Below are positions 37,590-50,522 of a stretch of 64,000 bases of DNA, in pieces. A program made the position numbers and the translations under genes. The notes under the pieces are model-generated. The model was given only the letters and a program-made list of their open reading frames with translations. It was not told the origin of the DNA and did no database searches. This DNA is from Glandiceps talaboti (Eukaryota > Hemichordata > Enteropneusta > Spengelidae), in contig NC_135568.1 in assembly GCF_964340395.1 (NCBI RefSeq), positions 8,635,280 through 8,699,279 on the forward strand, given 5' to 3'. How positions within the stretch are numbered: position 1 is the first letter of the stretch; each line of letters begins with the position of its first letter.

Positions 37590-37985
37590 TTTGAAGTGGA
37601 TGTATGGATGAAGATTAGGCATTTATTTTGGATGATGAGGTGGTTTCAGTTCAATTCCAGTAAAAATTCAAAACAAGATTTAATGTATGTGATGACAGGC
37701 AAAACAATTTCGAATCCATATTCAATTTTCCAATTTCAAAATGCAGTGCATGAGATGACATTTTCAAAGAGCATGATAAATGTGTAAAATGTTTGTTATT
37801 GTACGTACAATAACAAACTTTTTGCACATCTTTTTTTAGCTTTTTGCAATGTATTGGGTTACAAACACAGACTTTGTCAATGTTGTTTCACATTGATTTT
37901 TCAAGTAGAAAGCCATGATAAAATTCTTTTATAAATTAAAAATCCAAAATAAATACAACATACTCATCCATATGGCCACTTTAAC
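37590..37985. mobile_element. palindromic MITE, gtacgtac-centred family (unit 2, copy a)
   Basis: Counterpart of 15744-16136, with the perfect 28-bp central palindrome at 37791-37818. Confidence 0.7.
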
Positions 37986-38769
37986 ATTATTCAGATTTTT
38001 GTTACAATGTAACAATAATGTAAATTAGGCATTGTTTGTTACATTTTATAAATACTGACATGTTAACATTTATTACACTTATTAATAAAATGAGTGGGAA
38101 GTTGGTGAATTTATGAGTACACTAGAAATTAATTTGCCTGGTATATTGCTCAAAAATATTTCATAGGAAACACATGATGTGGGCTGAATTATTGAAAGAT
38201 TATTGTATCTTTACAACAGGTCGTCTGCACCTACTTTCAAAAATGTTCTGGCCCAGCAGCCTTATAAGATTAGGCAGTATTACAATAAACTATATGTGTA
38301 TCTTCCAGAGGGAATGTGATTCTGATGTATGTAAAAAGCAGGTTTTTAAGGTTTTCTGTGGTTGCATAAATTTAGAAATGGGGAATACGTGGCAGCTGAT
38401 GTTTCACAAGGTTTTAGGGTAGTTCTTTTCAGGATAGAGTGCCAGGACGGTGGCTAATTTGCATACTAATTTACATATAAATAGCATGGTAATTTGCATA
38501 TCAGTTTGCATAGTGATAGGCATATAATGTGTATGTCTTCAACAGTGGAACAAACTCTGATATGTACATTGAGGATCAGCCATTTCTATTCATGTGAAAA
38601 TATTATTATGAATTTGTCTTTAAAAGATTACTAAAGCTCAAGGATGGTAGAACACTTTTGAAGCATGGTAGAAATCTGGCAAGCATGGCGGCCTAGATGG
38701 CAAGGACGGTGTTTTCACCAACCGTGCTTTCTCTACAGTGGGGAGAACACTGATCACAATAAGACTTAC

Positions 38770-38868
38770 CACTTTGCTGTAGCAGTTTACCTTTCCAAGT
38801 CTTCTCCAACTTTTCTAAGAAGATATTAAAAACTTGAATGCACGGATAAAGACTGGTTCTTTTGTAAT
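38770..38868 (-). CDS. PRIM1: PRIM1 exon 11
   Basis: This 99-bp exon encodes [20 protein letters not shown] and [14 protein letters not shown]. It aligns to the vertebrate DYKKTSLAPYVKVFEHFLE block. It ends at a good GTAAGT in phase 1, so a final exon of a few codons should follow to the left; it could not be identified with confidence. Confidence 0.87.
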
Positions 38869-41800
38869 CTATATCAGAAATAAAACAAGGACATGACCTT
38901 CACATATCAAAACAAAATATTGCGATATTTACTCATGGATTGAAGGCATGTATATGTATTAGATGCACACTGAATATTCATGACTTTATCTAAAGGCAAT
39001 ATTTTAAAAGTACTTGGAGTCATGAAATATCCATGTGTCCCATGATGCAACAGTGGACCAGTGTGAGAACAAAAGAGGTGCATAGATTTCAATTTGGCGT
39101 TTCTTGACAACCACACAAAAATCATAATCACACAAAATATGAGTGACCTAAGGGGCCTTGTCACTTTGAGTCAAAGATATGAAGTAACAAAACTCTAAAG
39201 TCGCTAGTATTTTCCAGCTGAATCAAGAAATTTATGCTAGAATAACATAATACCGGTACCTGCTCAGACATAATTACTAAACTTGGGAAATGCAATGGTG
39301 AATTTGATCAAAATGTTTTGACTTATATTTTGAGTACCACAAAACCAATGATATAGAGAGGCACTGCAGTGATAAAGAATGACCATGGTATAAATCCTAT
39401 ACTTTCTGCACAAATGCACATAACTTGTTTTTGTGAGTGGTAAAATAAATTTTGTGGCACAGAATAATAAGGGTATACATTGTTCTAAAGTAGAATAACC
39501 AGGGTATAAATCACATATTTCTTGTTCAAGTATTGTTCTGAAGTAGAATAACCAGGGTATAAATCACATATTTTTTGTTCAAATGTGTTCAACTTGGGAT
39601 GTACATTTTTGTATGTACACATTTTTGTGTCGCACGGCTAGGATGACTAAAATGCTGTACCCCAAGCTACAATATACACTGTAGATTAGACGAGAACTAT
39701 ACCTTTTTTTCTCTTGGCTGCTGGTTCTTCATTCTCCTCATCACCTTTATCATCAACAGAATCTAGTTCCTTACACAGCTGACTGGAAAGGGAAAAAATA
39801 CACATTTTATACTGTTGTCTTATTTATTGCGGTGCATTAAAAATTTGACAGAATGGTAATTTAGGACATGTCAGCTGTACTTTGAAGTGACCATACGGAT
39901 GACAAAAGGGTATTTATTTTGGATTCGAAATTCTTGAAAAAACAATGTGAATCAGCATTGACAAAATCAGTGTTTGTAACTCAGTAAATAGCAAAAAGCT
40001 AAAAAATGTCTACAAAGTTTGTTATTGTACGTACAATGACAAATATTTTAAACATTTTCTTCATGTTTTCCAATTTTTTTGAGTAACAAACAAGGATTTA
40101 GTATTTGTTGTTTCACTTTTTTTTTCAAGTATAAAAACATAGTAGAGGTGTTTTATGAATTAAAAATCTAAAATAAATAACCACTTGCCATCCATATGGA
40201 TACTGTTAGAAACTACTTGTAAATAACTCACCATATTACAGGGTTTTGAAATTAACTTTTTTCCTTGATAGTCCCAGTGGGCTACCAATTTCAGAAATTA
40301 GTAGCTCAAGGATGTTGACCAATAGTCTCGTATTCCTGAACTGAAAACAGAGCTCCTCTATTGGAAATACATGTGTGTGTGTTACTAAAATAATGTCTGT
40401 AAATCTTCCATCCTTGAAATCATGCATAATCAATGGTAGCCTGAGGGGGCTACCGGCTGCAAATTGTAGTAGCCCATGACAAGAATTGGTAGTCTGTGGA
40501 CACAGGACTACTGTTAATTTTGAACCTTGTATTAAGTACAACTGTTGCTGACACCTTCCACATGAGCTGAACATATAATACATCTATAGTACAATTTTAC
40601 TGTCACATGGTTGTTTTGTATAATGAGTTCATGATGTCATGGTTGTGCCTGTCATTGATGCCATTATATCCTTAATCTACCAAACAAGTTAATTTATTTG
40701 CAGAATGTTGCATGAAAATGAAAAACTTGGAACTGGCTTAAAATGCCGATGGGAAACACTTGGAAAATACTATTGTTTTGTCTGTCTGATATTACCAGTA
40801 AATGACTATGATTTACCTTATAGTTGGTACCGTCATTGGATTAAAATTATCAACCTCCTTGATATCAATGGGAACACAAACACGTCCAGTTTTAGGATGA
40901 ACACAAAATGGACTTTTCAACAAGTGATTGACCCCTTTACTGACGTTAACATCAAGTCGAGGATAACAGTATTGAAACATAATATCCTGGACACACATCT
41001 GGGATTTCCTACAAGATTTCTGAAAATATAAAACATATTCACTTTGTTATATTAACCCTTTCAATACTGAAAACATTCCCGCCAAAATTGTTCGGACAAA
41101 ATTCTTGTTTTATGTAAGTTTTTGGCATATATCAACTTCATTTTAGACTGGAATTAAAGAAATGTTAGTTTCTAATAAAGTTATACTATTGTAATTATGA
41201 AAATATGCATATAAATTGGGTCCCCATATTATTTAAAACTCGTCTCCAGTCATGAAAGGGTTAAAAGTAAAATAAAATAGTTTTCCATCAGTTTTTTTTT
41301 TTGAGTATTGAGACTACTTTGGTCATTTTCCAGGTGTGCAAAATCATAAATCACAGGCCTCTTTACAGCATCGTAACTGCAAAGATTCATGCACAAGTTC
41401 TCTTCTTCCACTTTTGATTGAGAAACAGACATGTTTCAAACAAATCACTTGTCTTTCTTCAGTGTCTAATTGGACCTGACAGAATGATCCAAACCTGCCA
41501 AGAGCTTGATATTTCATTGCTTCTACAGAAATATGTATTCCGAAACTTTTTTATTTGTCAACACACTTGTTTTTTAATCCATACTTCTCACCTATCTCAT
41601 TGACATTTTACAACTGTTACAGTCAATCGTTCTTTAGATCAAGTTTCCAGGAGTTTCAAAGAGTCAATCGCATTTTTCCAGGACTTTCCAGGAATCCATT
41701 GAAATTCCAGGAGCGTATGAACCCTGGTTTCGTTTACAGTTTAAGACACATTTGAATGAAATCAAGTACAAACATTCTAGGGTTACTTTTTACATTATTG

Positions 41801-44800
41801 TCGTTTTAAGAATGAACAAAAGATATTTACACAGATGTTGATATCATGAATGTGGTGTAGTTTGATTCTCAAGTTATTTGAGATTATTTAGCTAAAATAA
41901 CATTTGCCTCAACTGTGCCTCTCTAAATTTATGTAAATTTATGCACATTTATGTAAATTATTTTTGTTATAAATGAGGAAAGGAAAGTGAAGTGTAGGAA
42001 TTGAACCCATGTCCCCTAAACCTAGTCTGAGAGTCAATGAGGATCATATAATGACACAAAGGCCTTTTAAATATTATTGGGTTTGTTAAAATGAAAGAAA
42101 CTCACCATAACGTAATTTAAACTTTAATATAATTTAGATTTTAATACCATAATTTAAATTTTAATATAATTTAGATTTTAATACCGTAATTTAAATTTTA
42201 ATATAATTTAGATTTTAATACCATAATTTAAATTTTAATATAATTTAGATTTTAATACCGTAATTTAAATTTTAATATAATTTAGATTTTAATAATGTAA
42301 TTTAAATTTTAATATAATTTAGATTTTAATACCATAATTTAAATTTTAATATAATTTAGATTTTAATACCGTAATTTAAATTTTAATATAATTTAGATTT
42401 TAATAATGTAATTTAAATTTTAATATAATTTAGATTTTAATAACGTAATTTAAATTTTAATATAATTTAGATTTTAATAACGTAATTTAAATTTAAATTA
42501 CGTTTTAATTACGTTATGGTGAGTTTCTTTCATTTATAGCAAACCCATAAATTATTTGTCAAACTGCTACTATATTCTGAACTTACCTTATCAGTTTCTT
42601 TCTTGACTCGACCTTTAAGAATGGCCCATCGTTCCTTAGAATTACTGCCTTTAAGCATATCCTTACCTAGCTGTTCTCTTAGCTGTGAGATTTTGTTAAG
42701 GTTTTTGTGAGATAGTCACAAATACACATTTTACTGTGTCATACATCTTGGATCCCCTCTAAGATCTATGGTAAAATCGCTATATTAAGTTTCGAACCTA
42801 TTTTATTGAGGGCTTACCACTAGTGTGGTTTTTCAGATATTTATTTCCTCTATGCATGCCAAAATACATAAGGAAAATGTTGTGATAGTGCTTAAAAATA
42901 AAAAATTAAATTACACAACATAAACATTAAAACTGGTGACAAATATAAAACTGTTAAAACTATTGAATAGTTAAAGATTATCACAAAAGTGGCTGAACGG
43001 AAATAGATTATTAACTTCTTTCTAATACATACTACCGAAAGTGATTTTTTTGTTATGGGTCAAAGTGATGAAAATGGGGTTTTCTAGAGTCACCACACAG
43101 ACAGCAATAGGGAACTTACAACCCCCGCCATGTTGAATATTGCATCATGGGAAATGTGGTAATAAATACTAATCAATTAGTAGTGTAAACCATGTTGATA
43201 CATTGTTTGTAACCACAAATGATCAATTCATAGTCACCCTGACCATTGTGGGAGGTTAATTTTATCAGTACTCCAGCTTAGGTATTACGATAACCACAGA
43301 TAATCCCATAGTCCTTTGCATCTGAGCATGCTCAGTCTGGCTGGCAAGTTCCCTATTGTGGAACATGACATGCTGGTGGGTGAGAAGAAGCTGCTGTACA
43401 TCAGTGGCATGTCATTGACTTATAGGGCACTCTTTTCCTATGCAAAATTATGATACAACATTATATAATGTTGGAAATCTATGCAAATTTTACAAAAATT
43501 ATGTGCTGAGTGGCTAAGGTCCAAATATCTGCCCAATAAATTAGTCGGTATCTGTCAGCATTGATCACACTGTTTGCATTTGTTATAGTGATAGGGAGTC
43601 TTTGTGTACTTAATCTCATGTACAGGGATTATCTGTTGTAGGCATAAGATGTTAACATATATACAATACTCCCTCGGTAACTATTGCAACAAAAAGTGAT
43701 GTACATTAATAATCACTGGACATTGGCCATTGCCAGTATTTTTAAGCTATTTCAGAATTATCTACATTTTAGAAGACTTCTACAGCTCATGATATGACCA
43801 CATTTCATCTTTCTGTTACTTGTATCTTTAAAATGGCAGAACAAATAACATTTACCCACATTGCCATGACAACTTACTATAGAGGTCAGGGGTCATCAAA
43901 CATATTGACAGACTGAAAGGATATCATCATCTGGTACTAAAGCTAAGACTTTATCCCATGATTCCTTGCAACCTAGGATGTCTTGTTTTGTTAATGCCAA
44001 GTCTTCAAAATGTTCATGAATTATTGTGTACGCTCTCCTGGAATGATAAAATATACAAAAATGTAGGTTAATCTGTCTTTTTGCAAAGGGCTTGGAGCCA
44101 TGGTAACAGAAGGGGGCAAATTTGGTAAAACTGGCAGTTTCCCACGATTTTTGATGAGTAACCCTGGTAAAATGACAGAGGAACTCAGGTGGATTTTATG
44201 TACTTACCACCTGCAACCAAAACACTGTTAGTTATAAACATTGGTGGACAATAAGTTCATGCAGAAATGATTTGTCTCGCCCACAACAATAGTGTACTTG
44301 TATTTCTATGGACCAAGTCATGTATGTCTACTCAGTGTACAGTGTTTACTCTTTCTAAATTCTTGCTGAAGGCACTGCTCGTATATTTTGATGGCAATAG
44401 CTGACCTACGACATGTAGATGTCACCTGTAACTTACATGTAGGATCTATGGAGGTGACCTGTAACTAAGGCCTGTACAGATCACCTGTTAAACTCAGGAA
44501 TTTTAAACCAATACAGACTGAAACCACAATGCTAAAATGTTGACCTGCTTGTTATATCCGTAATCAGTGATTTGCTGACATTGCAGAAAAGAAAGGGTAA
44601 AATCTGGTAAATCTGGCAGTTACCAATATATTGTACTATAACAATGGTTGCAACCCCTGTCAAAATAACTTGGAAACTTAGGTAGATTGTATTTGCTTTA
44701 TACTGCTAACCCCCTAGCTTGAATACAAATGTGTATCTACTGTTGAATGTTCCACTTTCATTGTTTACTGTTCCACTCTCTTGCCTCTGTTGATGTTTCT

Positions 44801-47800
44801 CTGATATAAATTTATTCTAACAATGCTGTATAAATAGAAATACAATGATTGACTACTTACAAAACTGAAGGATGAAGTGGATCATGTAAGGACACTTTCT
44901 TAACCTGGTTTTCTCCTCCCTAGATGAATCAAGAAATTATAAACATGTGTTAAAACTAAATTTTGCATTGCCTTCAATGGGGGAGGGGGAAGGGGAGGTT
45001 CCAATCAGTTGAGATCTTGCCTACTGTACACAGGGATAAACACTACTAGAAGAAGATTATAACTTGAGTTTGGTTGATTCTGTATCGTAAAAAGTTAAAA
45101 TGAGTTCAGAAGGTGCCAAACAGTTGAAAGTAGAAGACCTAATAGGGTTGTTTACTAATAGGTTCACTATGAAGGAATTAGCCGTCGGCTCTGGTTGTAA
45201 TTCTAACAACAGTTTTTCTCCATTGATAAGGTAGGGTGTAGCATGTGAAAATTTATAAATCACACCCAACAAGACATTATTGCATTTTGATTCATGTAAT
45301 AAATTTGTTTTTCATTTTCAACTACATTATTCATTTTCTGTCCCTGTGATGATGTCTTAAAAGAATTAGGCCAAAAAAAAAATTGTTCCTGGTCAGGACA
45401 GTTTGTCTAAAATGGTGTGACGATGCACTTTTTAAAAAAAATTCTCAACAAACCTGTCACTCAATGTACTATTTATGGCAGTTACTGTTCCTTTTATTTA
45501 GTACTTTAGAGCAAGTGTGTATGTGGGGCAGATGTCATTTGCTTGTTCATGATTGGCTTTGCAGTTGTCTTCACAGAAGTAGGGAGGGTTATTGCAGTTG
45601 TGTTTCCCTACGGATCTGCAGACTGCATGGGCTGGTCAAACACACACAAAAAACGACTGATATTTAAGTAATGCGTGCGCTGACCAGAAACAATTTTATT
45701 CATGCTAGAATTCACTTTGTGTCAAAGGCTGATGGGAAGCTCACCTTGACAAGACTGAGATACTCTGCAATGGCTGACCGTGCATTCTGGGATAGCTTCC
45801 TGGCTGTCTCATCACCAACCCAGCAATGAACACCACGACGACCAGAGTAAACAAAGAAACGGTGATCAAATCCAAAATCCTCTAAAATGGGAAAAAGACA
45901 ACACACAAAAAGATACAAAATATTACCACCATCATTTTATCCAGACCGTCATTACATTACATAAAATCCCCACCAAGTTTCAACCCCATTCACCGTGTAG
46001 TTTTCAAGATGTAAGTTTTTGACCAAAATTGAGAATTTTAGTCATAATTTGCATATCACTGATGGGATGATCATGTTGTGAATAGCAGAATAACCCTTCA
46101 TGTACACATCTCCCATTAACTTTCATCCCAATCAGCTCAGTAGTTTTGGAATTATAGATTTTTGACCAAAAAGACACATTTTAGCTCTAATTTGCATATC
46201 ACCCCCAAGAATGTTCCTACCAAATTTCAAACCCATCTGCCCAGTAGGTTTGGAGTTTAAGTTTTTTGACCAAAAATGACATTTTTTGACCCAAAACACA
46301 CATCTCTACTACAATCATTTGAAAACAAAAATCTCATCTGATCCGCCATATGATTTTACCCCCTAAGCATGTCATACACAACTAGACCCTCAAAGCTGTT
46401 CATTTTTGTATTAAATTTGATAGATTACATTCGACGTCTATTCCCCATTGTTTTCATTCCGGGCTTGTGTCGACTTCAATACAATTAGATAAGGTGCATT
46501 AAGAGTCTTTGATTTTTATCCTAGGTTTAAGCGTTCAGCTGTGCTAAAAACAATACTTAGTACTCCAATTATAGCTAGTGTAACTGTAAATGCACACACA
46601 CTGAACAGAATACACCATATTAACATTCCCTCACATGGTAAAGTGTGTGGGTGTTACACGATAAATCATGTGATCAGTACGTGGGTGGATACAGACGCAA
46701 ATTTTTTACCTTCAGGGGCATTGTTGAAATCTTCCTATAAATTGCCAACATCTCTTGTGGGTCAGCTGGGCAGGGGGTATTCTAACCGGTTTCACCCCTT
46801 TTCTCAAAGTTAAATGTTTTTTATCATTCATGGCCTATGATGAGGTCCATTTGTGATCATCAGAAGGAGGGAAGAAGATACAGGAAGATAGGAGTTTTCT
46901 GACCTCAGGAGCTCCTACCTTATATTTTCATGTTTACTGCTAATTTTGCAGCAAGAGGGGTGGTTGGGTGGTGGTGGGGGAGGGGGGGGGGAGTAGTGTG
47001 GGAATCCTCACCTTCAAGTGCCCTGTCTAAAATCTTCATTGCTATTGTCATTAATGGCCAACATTTCTTAAAATCAGTCCCCCTTCATATTATTAGGGGA
47101 GGGTTGGGAGAAGAGGGGGAGTAGTGTGGGAATCCTCACCTTCCAGTGCTCTGTCTAAAATCTTCATTGCTATTGTCATCAATGGCCAACATTTTTCACA
47201 TATCTCAGCTCCCCTATCAAATGTAAAACATCAAATAGTTGTAAAACATCAATTAGTAGTAAATGTATAAAAAAAACGGGGTACTCAATCCTAATAAATG
47301 GTTCATGAAGACCACATGTTTATCAAACACTCATGTCGATGAGAACATTTTTCATGTCATATTGATTTATTTATTTCATGATTTGTTGAGACGTGTCGGA
47401 CGACTCAATTTTGTATTTGAGCATGTATTTTGCAAGTTTTTGTTACAATGTCCATTCTGTATATTTAATTGTCGGAATAAAAGCTGAGCTGATTAATAAA
47501 GATTGTTAAAGTTGACAATCAGCTGAGATTAGGGAATGGACATTCCAATCATAAAATGTAGTGCAATCAGACCACTAACACTAACTGACCTATCAATTCT
47601 TTACACCCATACACCTTCTCCCACGCATTTCATTGTTCATTCACATAAATACGTGCCTGCTATGTACAACTTTCATTTTGATATTGAAATGCGATCTACC
47701 ACTTACAAACCGATTGAAGCCCCAGACAGAATTGGGTCGGGATACAAAAAAAAAGCCATGACCTGAGAGTGACCTTAGGCAGGCCTTGTGTGATCCCGGA

Positions 47801-50481
47801 AACCATTGATACAATGGTTTCTAAAATCCCTTGTATTTCAATCAATCTCTATTCTTTTAAAGCACTTCATGATGTCTTGCGTCAAAACTACAGCATTCTT
47901 CATCAATACATTGAAAACAAACAAAGCAAATATTTTTTGTCAGAATAAAGTAAGAGTTGCACAAAGGTATTACAAACAGATAGGTAACCATAAACAAACA
48001 GTATGTGATGTGAATATTTTATTAGAGTCCTTTAAATAAATTTTTAATTATTATTTTATTCATCACCAACTATCCCTAATCCATAAATTTTACTTCAATA
48101 TAATACAGTCAAACTTTCCAGAACATTGTGGCTACCTCTCAGCCTCTGTGCACTCCCAATGGTATTTCAATGAAAAGGCTTCTGGAAATAGCTGGGCACA
48201 TACACACATACATGTATAGTGTAAAAAAACTGTATATAACATTTGTGTCATGGTACATGTATGAGAGATTGAATGGAATAGACTGTAAGTGTTGTAACCA
48301 GGCTAATGATACACACATTCTTTACATAACACAAAAAGGTGCCTTTTAATGGATAGCTTTGGTCGTATGCTTACTAGAACTACGTCATACATGTAGCCTA
48401 CCTGTAGTCTTGAAGGACTAATGCTACTACACTATTCTACTATCCTAACTGTAGCCTACCTGTAGACTTGAAAGACTAACGTTACTACACCATTTCAGCT
48501 ATCCTAACTGCCATCTTGGTTTTTTGAATTTTCACTTGTCTTCCAAGAAACTTTTCTTTTATAAGATTTCACCAAATGGTATCAAAATTGTTTCAAAATC
48601 AGCCATTGAGAACCCCCTTACACTCTCCCTTTGCCAGGCTGTAGGCCCAGTGCAGGGCTATTCCCTGCTGTCCTCTCCACCTAATATACTTAGTTCTTCT
48701 ACTGAAAAAAATGTAGTGAAAACCCTAAGGGTATGGCCTAAATACTACCATACATGTACATGTATATACAGACTGTTTGTAGACTATAGGATGAGCAAAA
48801 ATTAATGCAAGTCCTTCAAGACTACAGGTAGGTGAGGCTAGACTAGAACAGACAGACTTGTGAACATTATTAGACTTAACAAACCTGTACAGTTTTAACT
48901 TATGGAAAGATTTCTGAAAAGTCCTGTGGTTTTATTATCTTTTAGTTTTAAATTGAAATAGTATTCATAGAGATATTAAAGAAAGTTAGGTCGACTATCA
49001 CTTATAAATCGAGGGTTGCAATACTTACGAACAACAACTTCTGACGTCATCGTAATCTGTCATATCTATATCAAATACTAGTTCTTTTTCTAACGCCTGA
49101 AATGCTGCTGCTTTCACTGTCTTGTGTTCCTTCGGCTGAAAACAAAGTTTTACAGATAAATTACAAAATTACAAATAAGATAGAAAATGAAAACTTAAAA
49201 GTGTGGCTGAACACAAACAATGTAATCATTCTTGGTGGAAATACCAAAATAATCATTCATTTCAACTCCTCATTCTGATCTGAGTTTTGATAATGTCATT
49301 ATTTTTTAAGTTGTTCCAATTCAAGTACAACATAATTTGTTTATTTTTCAGATTGTATTTTAACTATACAATCAGTGAAAATATACTTATGTGTAAAATA
49401 CTTCTTTCTTCCAACCCTCTTTTTTCCAACTTGTATTTTATACTTGTGTCACAGACAAGTACCTAAGTACAACTTAGAAGAAAGAGGATTAAGAAGTATT
49501 GCAAGCATATTTTAACTTGTGTGTGGTTGTATACAAACGAATACCCCCTAGGGAGAAAGAGGATTAAATTCTGTCTTCATTTTAAAAGTATTTTGCAAAT
49601 ATTACCCCTTACAGATTAAGTATAGAAAATATTGAGATTAAAAAGAGAAATATGTATTCCACAAAATGTATGTAGCTGCAAATTAGAATGTCATGAATTT
49701 TGATGATGATTTTTTGTATTTAAAAGTACAAATAAAATGCTCATCTGAGATGACAGTGAGGTAGTTTCTTGTTTTTTTGTCAAGAGAGGGCGCTGTAGGC
49801 AGTTGCCTGAAACAAACTCTCTCTGAGGAGTATAGATTATAGGTGTCTTATACCAAATACTTTATTATCTTTGAACTGAGAAACACCTGTGCATATTTTC
49901 CATATGTATACTTACCCTGTGTGTGAATACAGCTCCAATATCTATCTTGTAAGGACAGGCTTTCTGGATCTCTTTCTCCATATCATGTTGATCAGAAAAC
50001 GATTGATATCGTATGTAAACGTCATCTTTTAAGGTGAAAGAAAATTCACGATGGCTCATATACGTCTTGGGAACTAGAACAAAAATAAATTAAAAAGTGC
50101 TGAAAACTTTCAAAAGAAAACATCTCTATACATGACATCAAATAAATGCTGACCCCATAATGCACTATTAACAGGATGAAAGCTGTAGTCAGAACTTTTC
50201 AGAACCCTTAGAGTTGAGGTTTGTTCAGACCATCCAGTATTCGTTCATGTTTAGATATGTGTATGTTTATATATCTAGTATATAAAACAGACTTACATGT
50301 ACATACATGTATAAATATAAATATAAATGTATCTATAAATAAATGAATAAATAATATAAACATATATACATTTGTGTATGTATATATATATACACATATA
50401 TATGTGTATATAACTACATTTTGTTGGCTTTTTGCATATGTATTGAGTTACAAACAGACAATACATATAATATACATAATG

Positions 50482-50522
<41 letters not shown>

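Larger units (their letters stand above)
46020..48330. other. PRIM1 intron 3-4 segment present only in unit 2
   Basis: It starts with an interspersed repeat (46020-46330), contains the real and decayed exon 4 (47012-47213), a G-rich stretch (about 46972-46992) and otherwise undistinguished intron. The matching place in unit 1 (23740-24020) holds a CA microsatellite and about 190 bp of other sequence. Short open frames at 46541, 47263 and 47536 show no domain. Confidence 0.75.

Noticed and set aside
38600-38769. Candidate final PRIM1 exon (short frames after CTTTAG or ATCTAG on the minus strand)
   Set aside because: Several options give a few codons and a stop, but none resembles the KSDLQKDF-type ending or has a good pyrimidine tract.
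47263-47766. Two 74-76 residue plus-strand frames in the unit 2 intron
   Set aside because: No domain, AT-rich composition, and located in an intron of the minus-strand PRIM1 gene; a LINE 3' end was considered but no RT motif is present.
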